From Zygaena filipendulae (lineage: Eukaryota > Arthropoda > Insecta > Lepidoptera > Zygaenidae), in contig OU015660.1 in assembly GCA_907165275.2 (NCBI GenBank), positions 8,682,501 to 8,746,500 of the forward strand: DNA of 64,000 bases, read 5' to 3'. The notes beneath the pieces are model-generated. The model was given only the letters and a program-made list of their open reading frames with translations. It was not told where the DNA came from and did not search any database. The position numbers and the translations under genes were made by a program. Below, piece after piece: positions 26,801 through 41,800 of the stretch; positions within the stretch are counted from its first letter, which is position 1; every line of letters starts with the position of its first letter.

Positions 26801-29800
26801 GTTTGCTAAGCCTTAATTAGCTGTGGTAAGAACTAACGAATCTTGTTACGCGAAATCCTACACTATTGCTCTGTCGGTAACATTATTTATGAAGTTAGTT
26901 TTCCTATAGGTTAACTGTTGTATAACTAGTTTCCTAGACTAGAACCTGCTGACGATTACAAGTGATTGTAAACAATCCTAAGTAATAAATAGCTTTTGAA
27001 TTTTGAATTTTGAATTTTGAATTCTCTAAGAATAAGATAAATTTAAAGTACCTATACCTAAGTATATTTTGTGAAGTTGGATTTTACATAATAATTTATG
27101 TAAAATCTATATCTACTACATAAATATACTATATTATTATTAATAAATATAAACAGTACAGTTGGTAAGACTGTAAATTTGTGAGTTTGGATGTCTCTGG
27201 AACAATAAAACCGAACAGATCTCAATTTTATTTTCACTGATAGAACACTGATATGGGTGTAAAACCGCGGATGAAGTAGATATTGGGTAATTATTTAATA
27301 AACTGGGTGATTTATGTATGAAGTGGGAATAAATACATAATTATGTTCTTTCATCCTTGCATGAAGTTAAAACTAACTGCAATGATTCAGAATGATAAAT
27401 AATAATATTTTAGTTACCAGTATCTCTTTTCTTTACAGGACCATGTGAAGTCGAGACTGGACAATCTAGCATTATAGTTGACATAGAAGAAAGCAAAGGA
27501 GATCGTAAGTTATTCAGTTTTCAATATAATATCTATCTAGATCAGAAAATAAAACCCATTATGATGTAGAATCCTTAAAAGTTCTTATCATCAGTTCTGA
27601 TCCTAAGATATAATTGTCATATTAATTAATTATTATTGCCATAGAAACAAGTAAAAATAATAGAAACAAAAAAATAGTTTTATGCGGCCAGATTGGAGCA
27701 AGAGGTCACAAAGTTGTTCCGCATATGAAAGGTCTCGGGTTCGATTCTGGGGGCAGATTTCGTACATAATTATTATCCTTACTAAACATATTATGTGAAA
27801 GCTACTTTGTTTTATGCTGTCACGCCTTAGGTATAGGTTGAGTAGTTCAACCTATCATCATGAAATTTTGCATACACGTTGTCAGGAGTACTTACAGGCA
27901 TAGGGTACTTTTCCCGGAATTCTCGCCTAAACTCTGAAATTTACGCGGCTGAAACCGCGGGAAATAGATAGTTATCTAATAAAATAACTAGCATAATTAG
28001 GTATACAATATCACTGTCATCATCTGCTTGATTTCATTGCAATAGATCGATAGACTTTGTGTTGTATGCTAAAGGATTATGTTAAATTTTACAGAAGTAA
28101 ACCAAAGCACAACACCAGCGGTGTTGCCGATAGTCGGCGAACCAGATGTAGACGTAGTTTTGTCCACGGTGTTCCCGAAGGGCCCGACGTTGTTCCAGCT
28201 GGACGGCAAAAGGCTGCAGCTGCTGCAGCCGCTGGATAGGGATGCCGATAACTTGTCGCACATGGTGTTCCAGGTGTGTAGATTTATTTTGAGGAATAAT
28301 TTGCATAATTAATAGATAGTTGATTGAACTGGGGTCTGGAATCAGAATATCTCGGCAAAACTATATTATATTCAAAGACAATATTACGTGCTATGCCTCT
28401 TTTCTATCTTCATATAAACAGTTTTATTATTATTCAAGGACTAAAAGAATGACTGCAATGTGGTCTGTTAACTAACAATAGGATCGAATCTCTTAATAGA
28501 ATCACAATCCTTAACTTCTAATACCTTGTTGTTTGTTTCTTTGTATGATTGCTTGTTTGTTTCTTATTCACTCGTGTACCTTTCGTCTGGTTGCGATTAA
28601 ACTTTGTTGGGTGACTGGGTAAAGTTTTGACAACCTGCCGGGCTAAGATGCGCAACACGATAAAATTTTATCGAGCCATTTTGTCGATTCTCGTCGACAT
28701 ATTGTATGGCTTTGTCGACGAGAATCGATAAAATGGCTCGATAAGATTTTATCGTGTTGCGCATCTTAGCTCCACTGGCATAGTTTTGGTAGCTTTTCTC
28801 TTAATAAAAATAAATGACGTAATTCTTTATAATTTTCCCATCGATTTCGTTGTTATATCAGTTGAAAGTATTCAAATTAGATATCTATCGCAAATGTAAA
28901 TGAATGTACAACCATTACCTTAATCACTCACCTGTTCGCACAGTTACAAATATTTGCCTTGGGCAGTGTCCGCATATCGATTATGCATAATTGACGGACT
29001 AGAAACAGGTAGGTAGGTAGATTCCGAACATAATTAATGATTGAGATCTGACCCACAGCTGGTGTGCCAAGTGAAAGCGACGAAGAAGCGGCGAACGATA
29101 CCTGTCATTGTGAGGGTGTCTGATATAAATGACAACGCACCCGTTTTTCAAGGCACGCCTTACGAAACTAGCGTGTCTGAGGTGAGTTTGTTATACTCCG
29201 TTAACGGTTGATTAACTACTGCTTAATTCTAATTATTACGCCTGCACCCCTCTGGGGTCAGTCCTGCCTTGCTAAGCCTTCACCTATGGAAGCTAACGGG
29301 GGTCACAAAGACCACATAATTAATATTATTTTCTCAGAAAAAAATTAAGCTTCCAACCGGATCGTCATTCTTTACATCTATTTGACCATTTAACCACTTT
29401 TATATTTTTTTTTATGATTTGGTACATTGCTATCAATAAAATTGTGCAGTCTAGTTTCAGCTGAAACATATTTGTCTTTATATTAACTACTACGTATACA
29501 TCTCATAGATTCCTTTTACAATAAGGTAGTAACATTTAGAAAACCATGTCGTGTGATTTTTTGATATTTCAGCTGGTTCCAATCGGCACGACAATCTTCG
29601 ACAAGATCCGTGCGGTCGACATAGATGCTGGAGTTAACGGTCTTGCAGAATACTTCATAATACAAGGAGATAATAAAACTTTAGAGAGCACTAATGCAGT
29701 GGATGGTTATAGCTATTTTTCTATACCACTGCCGCATCAGGGCCAAGTCACGGTGAACAGGACTTTGGATTACGAACGCACGCAGCGGTATCTAGTCACT

Positions 29801-32800
29801 ATTGTAGCTTCTGTAAGTTTTATTTTTACCATACTTTTACTTATACATTTTTGCGGCAAGGTTTATATTTGGAATCCTATCTACCATATAAGACCAAAAC
29901 ATTTATGAACTTATGAATCGTGGTCAAAATGAGATTTTGTTCATCTGCTAGGATCGTGCGCGTGATACAAAGCGTCGGCTCTCCAGCACCACAACTCTAA
30001 CAGTGAACGTCCAAGATGATGATGACCAAGACCCTTCGTTCATTTACAAAGGATGCACTCTCCATGAAGGAGCATGCATCAATCCAGAATACACTAGTTA
30101 CGTAAGTAAAACGAATATTAATACAACACGTGTTCCAAAATGACAAAAGAATTATAGTACCTATAAAAGTTCTTTTTTTCTATTGTGATTTCTTTTCAGG
30201 TCAATAGTGGAGTTCTTGCGGGAATTCTAACAATAGAGCCAGAAAAGATCCAAACCGTAGACATGGATACTCTAAATGCCAGAATAAGATACAGCATTGA
30301 GTCTGGTGAGCCAGAATCTTGGGCAACATACTTCGCTATAGACGCCAACACTGGCGCTGTGAGACAGTTGGTACCGGTCGATACCAGCGTTGCTAAAAGG
30401 TTCCAACTAGTTATCAAGGTTGGTTAAATTTTATATTTAGGTATCTTAGTTTTATTTGCCAATCGAAAAGCCAGCGCAAGGTGTCTAATGTGGAGTTGGC
30501 AACCTCATTAAGATAAAGAAATAAAGCATTTTAAATTTTGCAGTGGTAGAACTTCTAAACTTTTATGTCAACTTACTCTGTATTTAAATGTCTATCTGTT
30601 TTGTAAATTTTCAGGCAGAAGAAGTGACAGAAGCCCGTAGGTTTACCACTGCGAAGCTTACTATCACAGTTCGTCCTGTGGACACAAGTCCGCCGGTGGT
30701 AGAAGCTTCTGCTGACGAGGGGAGAGTCGAAGAAAACTCCCCGAGAGGCACTAAGGTCCTCGATAAAGATGGACATCCAATCAAACTGAGTGTCTCAGAT
30801 CCTGATCTTGTAAGTAATAATTTTTAATCATGATCTTGTATTTTTATCACAGTTTGAAATAGACTGATAAAATCGTATTTTGCTTTGTTCTCTATACATT
30901 TCGGATCATTTTGTGAGAAGTTTTTCATGACCTTAAGTTTTAAGACACATTGAGTTGGTTGCAGTTTTCATTAATCTGAAAAAAGACAATCTATGACATG
31001 ACAATAAATGTACAAAATTTTTTATCTATAGGTATATAATATTATATAAGTATGTTTTCTCTTTTCAGGGACCAGGAGATCCAATACCAGTTTATACGTT
31101 TGAACTGACCACTAATTTTTTCGATATCGACAATCAAGGATATCTTATTGTCAACGATGACCATTTGGATAGGGATCCACCAAACCCTGGAAGGTTTAGA
31201 TTCCAAGTAAGTTGTCTCTTTTTTTTCTAATTTTTGAAAAATTCAAACGCGTGGATTTTCTTAGAAATTTATTATTTAATTTGCGACTTAATTATAAAGG
31301 TAGTGGCCAGAGAAGACGACGGTGGGTCAGCGTCAGCGCCTTTCTCATTAACCGTTCAGCTGCTGGATCAGAACGACAACGCGCCTGTCATCCCGAAGAC
31401 ACAACACATCACTGTGCCTGCTAGCTTAGAACCCACTAACGTTTATAAGGTAACTTCTATTCAAGGACGTTTTATCCCTTTCAACCTCAACGATATAAAT
31501 GATACCTAATGTAAATAAATAAAATTAATAAAGGTTATTCAGTCTGCTGAAGTTCGCTTTTCAATACAGCCGCAGCAAATCATGTCGTATATTAACTAAG
31601 AATAATTCCAAATTGATGACCACGTTCACATCGTTCCTAGCACTAAAATGAAAGATTTTACAGTATCTGTGGAACTGGTTAAACGCAACACTGAAATGTT
31701 ATTCAAAATGATAACTTTTGATGAATTGTTATATTTTTTTCTTAGGTGGAAGCAATAGACATCGACGAGGGTGAGAACGCACGTGTAATATACAGCATCT
31801 ATCACGTATCTAACAACGGAGGCAATAAATTCACTATCGACCCAGACACTGGAGTCATTTGTAAGCCGCGCACTATCACTTTACACTTCATCACTATACA
31901 GCTAGAGTCCAAATTTGCTTGTTGTTTTGAGTTCTGTTGTGTTTGGATGTCATTTTTGGAAATTTTTTAAGAAATCTAGATGAAAAGAGTGATTGTAGAT
32001 ATAGCCAAAGTTTATCACTGTTTTACACGATTGATTGATCACCGTTTTAAATTACCTAACGTCAATATTTTTGTTTTTGGCTTGTGCTTTTTATGAAACT
32101 ACTTTTCTCTTATGCTATATTAATCATAGTGACTATTAGATATTTTCTCAAAAAACGCCTAAATTAATATTGAATTGTTTATTATTCCAGCGAGTACATC
32201 AAGGTTACAAGCGGGCGAACAGTACAGCGTCACAATACGTGCTACTGACGTGAAAGGGTTAAGTTCTCAAGGGATAATAGAGCTGTCCGTGGCTCCGGGG
32301 CCCAACACGCGCCCGCCACAGTTCTCCTCGCGGGACTACCACGCGCCTGTGTCGGAGGGCGCAGCTATCAACTCTACCGTCATCACTGTCACTGTGAGTG
32401 TTCGGTGCTTTAAGGCTTTAACAGACATTAATCAGAGTAAAAATATCAACACTGCCTTTGCAATATTCTGCAAAAAATTGTAAGTTGACAAAGACGAACG
32501 ACAGTAGGAACGGCGGATTGGAATGACGCGTTATAAATGTAAACTGCTTCCAAATGGCGGCATCAGGCCCATATACAAATCATACCACACATGACGTAAA
32601 CTACAAGACGGATTTGAAGAATACAAAGTGGGGCTAGTGGTTAGAAAACCAGAAAATAAATCAGAAAATGCCACTCATTTATCAGTAACAATTTTTATAG
32701 CTGCAATGCTATGAGAAATCACCAGTGCTTTGTACACCCTTAATAAAGTAGCAGAGAGAGTTCTTACTTACTGACCTTTTCTCTGTGTAAAGTCACAAAA

Positions 32801-35800
32801 GTTTTCTTACATGGTTATGTGTTTTGAAACATAAGCTAATAATTTAAACGGTACTGTGCCCGTATTTATAATCGCTACTCAAACTAATGCTCTCAACTTA
32901 TTTCATAATAGTTAGTCGCTCATTGCACTGGAACATTAATAAGACAAAGGCTTGAGAGCATATCAAGTCAGAGTAGCGTTTATTAATACGGACTTCATTG
33001 TCCCATTTCAAGACCTTAAAATTACTGAGACTATATTATTCTTTAGTAACTGTTTATTTCCTTTTTCAGGCCAAAGATCCCGAGAATGAACCCGTGACGT
33101 ACTCCATAGTATCCGGCAATGATCTCCGTCAGTTCGCTGTCGGAGCCAATACTGGCATCATAACGGTTATCAGGCGTCTCGACCGAGAAGTCCTGACGAG
33201 ATATCAATTGGTGACTTTTGCTTTATTTTCGTTGTTTGGTCGAAAACGCTAACGTTTTTATCTCCAAACCTTATTTTCACTGTGATTACTCAGACGAATG
33301 ATTATAACTTAGTAGAATATGTCATGAAGGTTATGTTTTTCTGGGACAATTACAGATGGTAAAAGCTGAAGATCCCGGCAAGCTATCCAGCACGGCTACC
33401 GTCAACATCAAAGTAACTGACATCAACGACAATAACCCGGAATTCGAAGAGTCCTCATACTTGTTCAATGTCAAAGAAGGTAATTTAACCTCACATTATG
33501 TGGATACTGTTCACGGACGCCTTTGCTTAAACTATACAATGTACCATGATAGTAACCAAAAAATGTCCGCTCTTCACAGCTTCCTAGTGCTCTGACTGAA
33601 AAGAAGCTGTACAAGAAACTCCAATACCAAAATTGACCGGTTGAAAGCGAAGAAGCAACTTTTTTCAAAGAATCTTTCTTTCTAGGTCTATCATCGGAGC
33701 AAGTGGGATATGTTCACGCCACGGACGCGGATGAGGGGGTCAACGCGATGGTCAGCTACAGTCTACCGGGGCATCTGCCGTTCGACATTGACAATACCAC
33801 TGGAATTATCACCACTAACACTAAACTGGACTATGAGCAGACCAAAGTAAGTTATTACTGTACGTTCACATCTGTTAGTATCCGGTCAAATTTATGGGCT
33901 TCATCAACAAAGCCTATGGATGGGAGTTGGTAAAAACGAAAGCTATTCATGCCATAGGTATCTTACCTATATGTCGTGCGGCGTGCCACGTTGATTCATC
34001 ATACTCGATATTAAAAATTAAAACAAAAGTGCCTAAAACTGCAACATTGCAGATGATTATCATTAAAAAAGTACCTTATTTTACATAATATTCTCCAATT
34101 GATTTCTTTTTAATATTTATCGTTGGACAGTATACTTAGTTTTTGATATAAAGTAGCAGACGCGGATCCAACCCCTAAAAAAGATTGTGGGTACGGCCAC
34201 CCGAAGATCGGTCAAGTTCGAGTCGGACTACGGACTCGCTTATTTTATCAATGCATTGCATTCCTACAATATACTTTGGGGCCTAATCTGTCGACCTCAA
34301 CTAGGGTTGTAGGCATGCCCAACATAACCTGGATTGCTGGCGTGATTCGCGCATGTAAACTGGCGCTAATAGTAGTATTTTAAATCATACTCTCATAGAT
34401 TTTTTTCTAATCTGTCATCTCATTATGTCTTGTTGTCTATGGTCGTGCCTAGGAGTACGCGTTCGTGGTGACAGCGACCGACGGCGCCATAGACAAGCGT
34501 TTCGGCACCGCGTCGGTGACGGTGCGCGTGGACGACGTCGCCGACGAGCCGCCCGTGTTCCCGCGCCAGCTGTACTCCGTGCACGTGCCCGAAAACGCGC
34601 CCAACTATCCCGTCGTACAAGTGCAAGTGAGGAAACAATACTGTTACTTTGTAAAGTTGGTAAAGTCAAAGTGAAATAGATAATTTTATTCAATGTTGGC
34701 TTATAAATATGGCTCTTTATGACGTCAACAAAATTGCGGTAATTATGCCAGCACCCATAAAATATCCGCCTTTCATAGTTACCTCGCGCAATGACTGAGA
34801 GAATTTTAAAGTTATAAAATACTAGTATCAACTCGTGTTCCAATTATTATGTGAGAACAAAGAATTGTAATAATTGTTAGAAACTAAGGCACAGAGTCGT
34901 TAAGAGGATTACCATAGTAGACAAGATATGACCAGCACCAATGCAGTAGCATTTAGCGAGGGTCAAAGAAGCGACACTCTCCACAGAAAAGGACATAGGA
35001 TACTTTTTAACCCGGGATTCCTCCGGGAACTCCGAAATTTACCTACGCGGGGAACACAAGTAAACAAATACTAAATTCCTTTTTCCAGGCGGAAGACCCG
35101 GACACTTCACCGGAGATAACGTACACGATACTGAAGGGCGACACGGATCTGTTCTCGATAGACCGCAAGACCGGCGTCATCAGGACCGTGCGCTCCGCGG
35201 ACCGGGAGACCAGCGCGAGGCACGAGCTCGTCGTGGGCACTGAAGAGAACAGCAGCGAGCTGCCGGGCTCCACCGCCACCGTGGAAATCATTGTTGACGT
35301 GAGTAACATTGTGTCTTTAACCAAGGAAGAACATTCCAATTCGTATGTATTTCTTTTTACAAGCTTTATGTTATCTTGCAATGTATTTGGTATACTTATG
35401 TATAGTGTGTCAAGGTACCATCGAGCTGATCCATTGATGAAGCTGGGACTGAAATTCCCTGATGTCAATGTTGAATAGCAAACGTTTATTATTATAGAAG
35501 TTCTAAAGTAAATCAAGTTGATTATACTCAGTTTTGTTTGTTTTTTGTAATAATAATATAATTAATACTGTTATCTATATCTTTATATATAAAATCCTTT
35601 ATCCTGAATCTATCTATATATACATATAAAATCCTTTGTCCTGAATGACTGATGGATCAACGCACACCCTAAACCGCTGATCGTAGACCTGAAGCTAGGA
35701 CGATGTGTTCTTTGTAAGACGTAGGCCCCCGATAAGAAAGGATTTTTGAAAATTCAACCCCTAAGGGGATGAAAAGGGGTTGAAAAGTTTGTATAGAACA

Positions 35801-38800
35801 ATTACGCGGGAACTTCGAAATTATCCCGGGTGAAACCGCGCGGGACAGCTAGTGTTATATATAACTTTACAATATTGTTCACAGGACAAGAACGACAATG
35901 CGCCAATATTCACATCCATCATACGCCCGTACACGGTGGAGGACACTGCGTCGATCGGCGCCCTCGTGGAGACGGTGACCGCGTCCGACTACGACGCGAC
36001 CGCGCCCAACAACAGGGTGCGCTACAAGCTGGCCGGCCGCGGCAAGGCCTCCAAGTACTTCCTAGTGGAGCCCGACTCGGGCGCGGTGCGCGTCCGCGAC
36101 GACCTCAGGAAGGAGACCGACAGCGAGTACACCGTGAGTACACCTCTCTAGTTTAGTAGGTCAACTATGCTTACTCGCTAATGCTACCCGGTATAACTGG
36201 ATAGTAAATAAAGTGCATTATTATTTGCGAGCGTCATTTATTATGATCTCTCGTTAAATGACTATTACAAAAATTTAAATTACCTACATCCTTTTCGAAA
36301 TTGTTTTTTTGCTCTGTTATTTTTATTGATTGTCCCCTTTCGGGAAAAGAAAAGGATTCTAGTTATATACAGTCTTCTAAAGTTTATATTTTCACTCATA
36401 TACAGGAGTTCATATTGTTTGACATTACAGATTTTTTTCCACAGGTGGACGTGCAAGCGTACGACCAAGGCGACCCCGTGATGTCGTCGGTGACTAGCCT
36501 CACTGTGTACGTCAGCCATTCGGCCAAAGTGCCACCAGATGTAAGTATGCATTTTATTAATTGACTCAACAATTGTTTCATTTGATTAATCTTTCTCTAT
36601 TTTTTAAAACTAATAATTAGCGCAAGGCGCGCCATAACGTTTTGATGTTTGCAATATGTTGATTTGAAAAAGCGGCGACGAAAGGGCACTGAAAGACAAT
36701 CTCGCTCTACTGATCTGATCATAGGCTAGCCGGCTCTGATTATTGTACTCTCTGCAGTGATTATATGATAGTATAGCTTGTAACTTGTAAGCTTGTGACG
36801 TCATGATACTATGCCCTTGGCGTTTCAGGTGGGGCTAGGGTTCGCGGACACCGTGTATACAGAGCACGTGGCTGAGAACTCCCGCAATGGCACCCTAGTG
36901 CGGACGCTGCCGCTACTCAACAAGAGGGAGCACTCGCCCGACACGCCGCTCAAGTGCAAACTAACAGGCACTTCCAAGAAAGGTAGGTCTACAACATACC
37001 TACTAGCTAGAGATACCGTACCACATGTATTCCCGTAAAACTATACCTTCAAGTTAAAGGCACCTACGACATAGCTATACCACATTGCACACATCTGAAA
37101 TTCCACATCCAAGAAATTACTAGCTATACGACATAGCTGCACCAAATGCATACCCACGATACTCCATACTCCATGAACCGATTTGACCGACCTGCTACTA
37201 CTTACTAACAGTGTCCGTATACAGTTCCATGTGTGTGCGCTTGTCGTAGGGTTCGCGCCGGAGTGCGGTGAGAGACGTCTGCCGGCGCGATATATTGGAG
37301 TTCGAAATTCTAGTTTATATTGTCAATGTTATTGTTGTAGTAAATTAAAAAAAAACGAAAACGTAATCATCTAGCATCAGAGTTCCAAATAGATGAAGTT
37401 GAGTCGTATAATTACAGAAGTCCCGTGGCCATCTTCTAACTCCCTCATCAGATCTGCTCCATATTATAATAATATCGCATTGTCATTCGAACTCTACGTA
37501 TATTATAATCATACAAAGTTTCTTTTTATTACATACGACAGTTAAAAGTATGTTAAAATTGATTTCTTCGCATTACTGTCCGAACTACATATTATGGGTA
37601 GGTACATACAAAATTTCATTTCGATACGACGATTGGAAGTAATTTAAGTTCTAAGATTTTATGACATTGTTAGTTACAACTTAAAAGTGAGTAAAAATTG
37701 TTTCTTTATAGTAAAGTTTAAATGCTGAAAAAATTGCTTTAACCATATTCTACATTACTCTCTATAGATTAACTTTGATATAGGTATCTAAATATAATGT
37801 GACTGTTTTAGCAAGTGACTCTAGTGCCACCGGGTGTTCCCAATCTAAAAGTTAGGTACTTTGTTCTCAGACATATTCTACGTGAAACTAACAGAAGACA
37901 GAGACTGTGCTATATACCTCAACTCGACGCTGGACTACGAAACGCTAAACGAATACCGTTTGGAAGTTGAACTGGAGTCTATACAAGGGCTGATAAATCC
38001 CAACAGCAGTAAGGCCAATATAAAAGTGCACGTGACCGATGTGAACGATAACGAGCCCGTGTTCGTGTTCTCCGAACAGTCGACAATAGTCGGAGCCAAA
38101 GACAAATACTATGCCATAGTGACGAAAGATATGCTTTTGGGCACCAACGTCGTACAGGTTAAGGTAATAAAACTACTTATCTATTTAAATGTCATAGTTT
38201 TACTACATCTTTTGATCAATAGGAAAATGGTTAACTCAGATTATTGTTAATCGATTAACATACACAAGGACAAAACAGAGTTAGTAAAAAGAGTAGTTAC
38301 GTACAAGGGTTGTGCTTATTCCACGACTTTGGAATTTCTTCAAGCAGACCCGCAAACAGAAAGTACACTAGAATTAGTTGGTTTGTTGTTACATATTATG
38401 CGTAAAAAAATTACACACTAAATACCTACACTTAACTGAAAGTCGATTGCTTAGTCCAAGTTTTGTATGAACTATTAAAATGAAACCCAGTAAAAACTAA
38501 AAACTATACACGAAACGTTCAATGAATCACAGAAGCCTAAAACACTGGGGACTTATGAAACACATAGGAACTGCTTCTCACCTGCTCTTTTTATTTCTAG
38601 GCAAAAGACAAGGACAGCGGTAACTACGGCAAAATTGAATACCAAAAAAACTCGTGGACGAAAGCGGCCGAGGAATACTTCACTTTGGACCCCGACACAG
38701 GTGTTATTAGCAATTTGAAGACTTTCGAGAACGTACCAAAGGATGCTCTACCGTTTAAGTTCAGTGTATCGGCGAGAGACAACCCTAGCTCACCTCAGGA

Positions 38801-41800
38801 CTACAACATTGCTAGGGCTGCTATTGTGGTGAGTTGATACATAAATCACTATCTATATTTTTACTATCCAAAGGGGGAAAAAGTTTGTTTATTTTTATTA
38901 GGAGCTACATGAATCTCTTCTAAAAATTCTATCACTGATAGAAATAAAATTGAAATTCATTTATTCGGAAGAACATGAAACAATGAGATGTCAGTATGAC
39001 AATTACCTATAAAGTTTCAAACAAAAAGTTGAAGAAAATCTTTTTACAAAATGGACGTCGGAAATTAATCTATGATGACCTGGACTGGACTATCCTCTAT
39101 TCTTGTTCCTCGATTCTTGTTTAAAAAATATTTTTATTCCACAGATAAATCTCCTCCAAAAAGACAACCAGCTAGTCATCGAGATAGCAGATTTAACACC
39201 CGAAGCAACTACACGCCGAGCTCGAAGCCTCCTCACAGCCATCGAAGAAAAGACAAACTTGGTGGCCGGCCTAGAGAAACTTACCGCGAGACATTATCTA
39301 GGCGACAATGGCACTCTGGAGAGTGACACAAGAGGCACTGACGTGTGGCTTTACTTAGTCGACCCAGACAGCGGAGAGATACTGACCAGGGATTCCAAGC
39401 CAGTCAAAAAGTGAGTCGTACTAAAAAAAAGATTTGAAAAAGATACTCATTTATTTAGATACTAGCTGTTCCCCACGGTTTCACTCATATAAATTACGGA
39501 GAATTCCGAGCTAAAAAGTACCTTATTTCCTTTTATTTACCCCTGACAACGTGTATGCAAAAATTCATGATGATCGGTCGAGTAGTTAGTAGTGAATGCG
39601 TAACAAACAAACAAATAAACTCGCTTTCGCAATTATCATAAGGATACTACCACAACTAAAATCTACTTAACTTACATTAGATCACGTTTTATCAAAAAAC
39701 TTTCTCGATAACAATTTCAATGAAATACCTATGCATATCGTAATCAGAGGCTATAACCACACCTGCCACTTGATTTAACTTCATACCACTCTACTATAGA
39801 CGCGCTCAACTCGCCTCCACCCGTTCTGGTGCGAGTTCTAACTTGAATTTCATATGGTCTAAGACATACACAGCTGCAACAGCCCTAAGCTTACCGCTAA
39901 GTACGGGTCGTAGTGAGGCACGAAGTTAGCGAGGGGCGGAGAGCGTCGCTTCTTTACGTTTTTTTGTTTTCGCTTTTCAGAGCCATAGACAACGGCGTGC
40001 ACCGAGCGGTGGCGGCGCGCCTGCAGTCGCCGGTGAGCGAGTTCCGGCCTCCGCTGATGGCGTCGGAGCCAGCGAGGCGGCCCCAGGTGGCGAGCGCGCC
40101 GCTGGTCACGGCGCTGCCCGCGTTCCTGCTGGCGCTAGCGGCCGTAGTGCTGGTGGTCGCCTCCGCCGCCACCATATACATCTGCGCTTCTTGGAACAGG
40201 TCCGTAACAATAAGTCGAGGCGAGACAGAGAAGGAAATAGGGTGGGAGGGGGGGGGGAGGCAGTTTCAATACTACTTGTGAACGTTACTGCTGTGTTATC
40301 TTGAGTTTGGTTGTGTATCATACGAGACAAATTCAAATATGCAATCTGGCATTGTATTTCGCAAAATATCGGTGGCCTAGTGGTTACCAAAAATGACTGC
40401 TGCGTGAAGGTTCGCGAGTTAATTCCCCGCATCATAAACATCTGAGGCCCAAATTAATGGGTTGAAATTTCAAAAATCCTCAGAGGTTTGGATTGAATTT
40501 TGACGACACTGGTTCTTATACTAAATAACTGTATGGTATAGGTATCTTTTTGTTTCTTTTTTCACGGTATGAAATACTGGCAGGTACAAGAAGCACAAGG
40601 CGCAGGCGGTCCAGCAGTACGGTACGCTCAACTTGAGCATGGCGCCGCCGCGCCCGCCCTCCGGCTACGAGTCCAGCGAGGATGAACCCGCGCCCAGATA
40701 CGAGACGCAGGTACAGACCAATATACGCACAAAAAAACGCATTTATACTGAAAGAGAGAGAGGCACAGAGAGAGAGAGAAAGAGAATGAGGGAGAGAGAC
40801 GACCAGAGCACATTTGTGACAACACTATGGTGGGTAGAGCTAAAATATACAGGAAACAAGCTGAAAATGTGTCCCTAAAATCCAGCAAATTACTACCTAC
40901 TCAATAACTCACCACAATGGGCATCTTGACTAATTTTTATTTTTTAGTCCGTCTTGTAGATTATTAAAAAATATTGGACACGTATTTTTTTCTTTTTTTA
41001 CATAATCAAAAAATAACGGTGACAGTTTGTATGGCGGTTTTAGCGGTTAGTGACGTCACGACCCCCTCACTCTAAACTTTAATGCGCTTTATCTCTGTAT
41101 ATTTTAATTTATTGGAAAAAGCAAAAAATACGCGTCTATTGTTTTTTTATTTTCTAACTGACGGACTACATAATTAGAATTTTGATTTTCAAAAGTAGTC
41201 CACACTTGGCGCTAGCGTAGCAAGCGAAAATGAATATCATTGGTGAAGTTATTATAGGTACTCTTTGATTGACAGCATTTTTATTAACTTTTTATAACAT
41301 TTTTCGTTATTTTATATGCTTGACTGTTGTAAAACTTTAGAAAAAAAGTCGAACAATAATGGGAAAAGTTTGTGGAGTGAAATATTATGGAAAGAGAATT
41401 GATTGAAGAAATTATAAAGGTTTCGTTTTTCTCAATCGGCTGCGTGACCTAAAAACATATTGATGCAACATGTACTGAATACACTCGTAAATAATTGACT
41501 GCTGTTTGTCTCAGGTTCTAAACATGGCGGTGGATGACGCCGACCTCCAGCTAGACTTCAGTCCGAACAACCACGCGTTCAACATACACAGCGTACAATA
41601 TTTATCCAAAGACAATGGTAAGTTACCAACACCGAACAGATAAATATCTACTTAGTTTAGTATGAAAATAGACGAAAACGTCGCCGGATGATTTTCGCAC
41701 TCAAAGCTTTTCGTCACGCACACAAACGTTATGAATACAGTTATCCGTGTTTGTCTTTTGGGATACCTATTACTTTACCGATTACTTCGATCGCAATAGT

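Noticed and set aside
34415..34843. 142-codon minus-strand frame rich in Arg/Ala
   Set aside because: Antisense shadow of GC-rich Cad99C exon 16.
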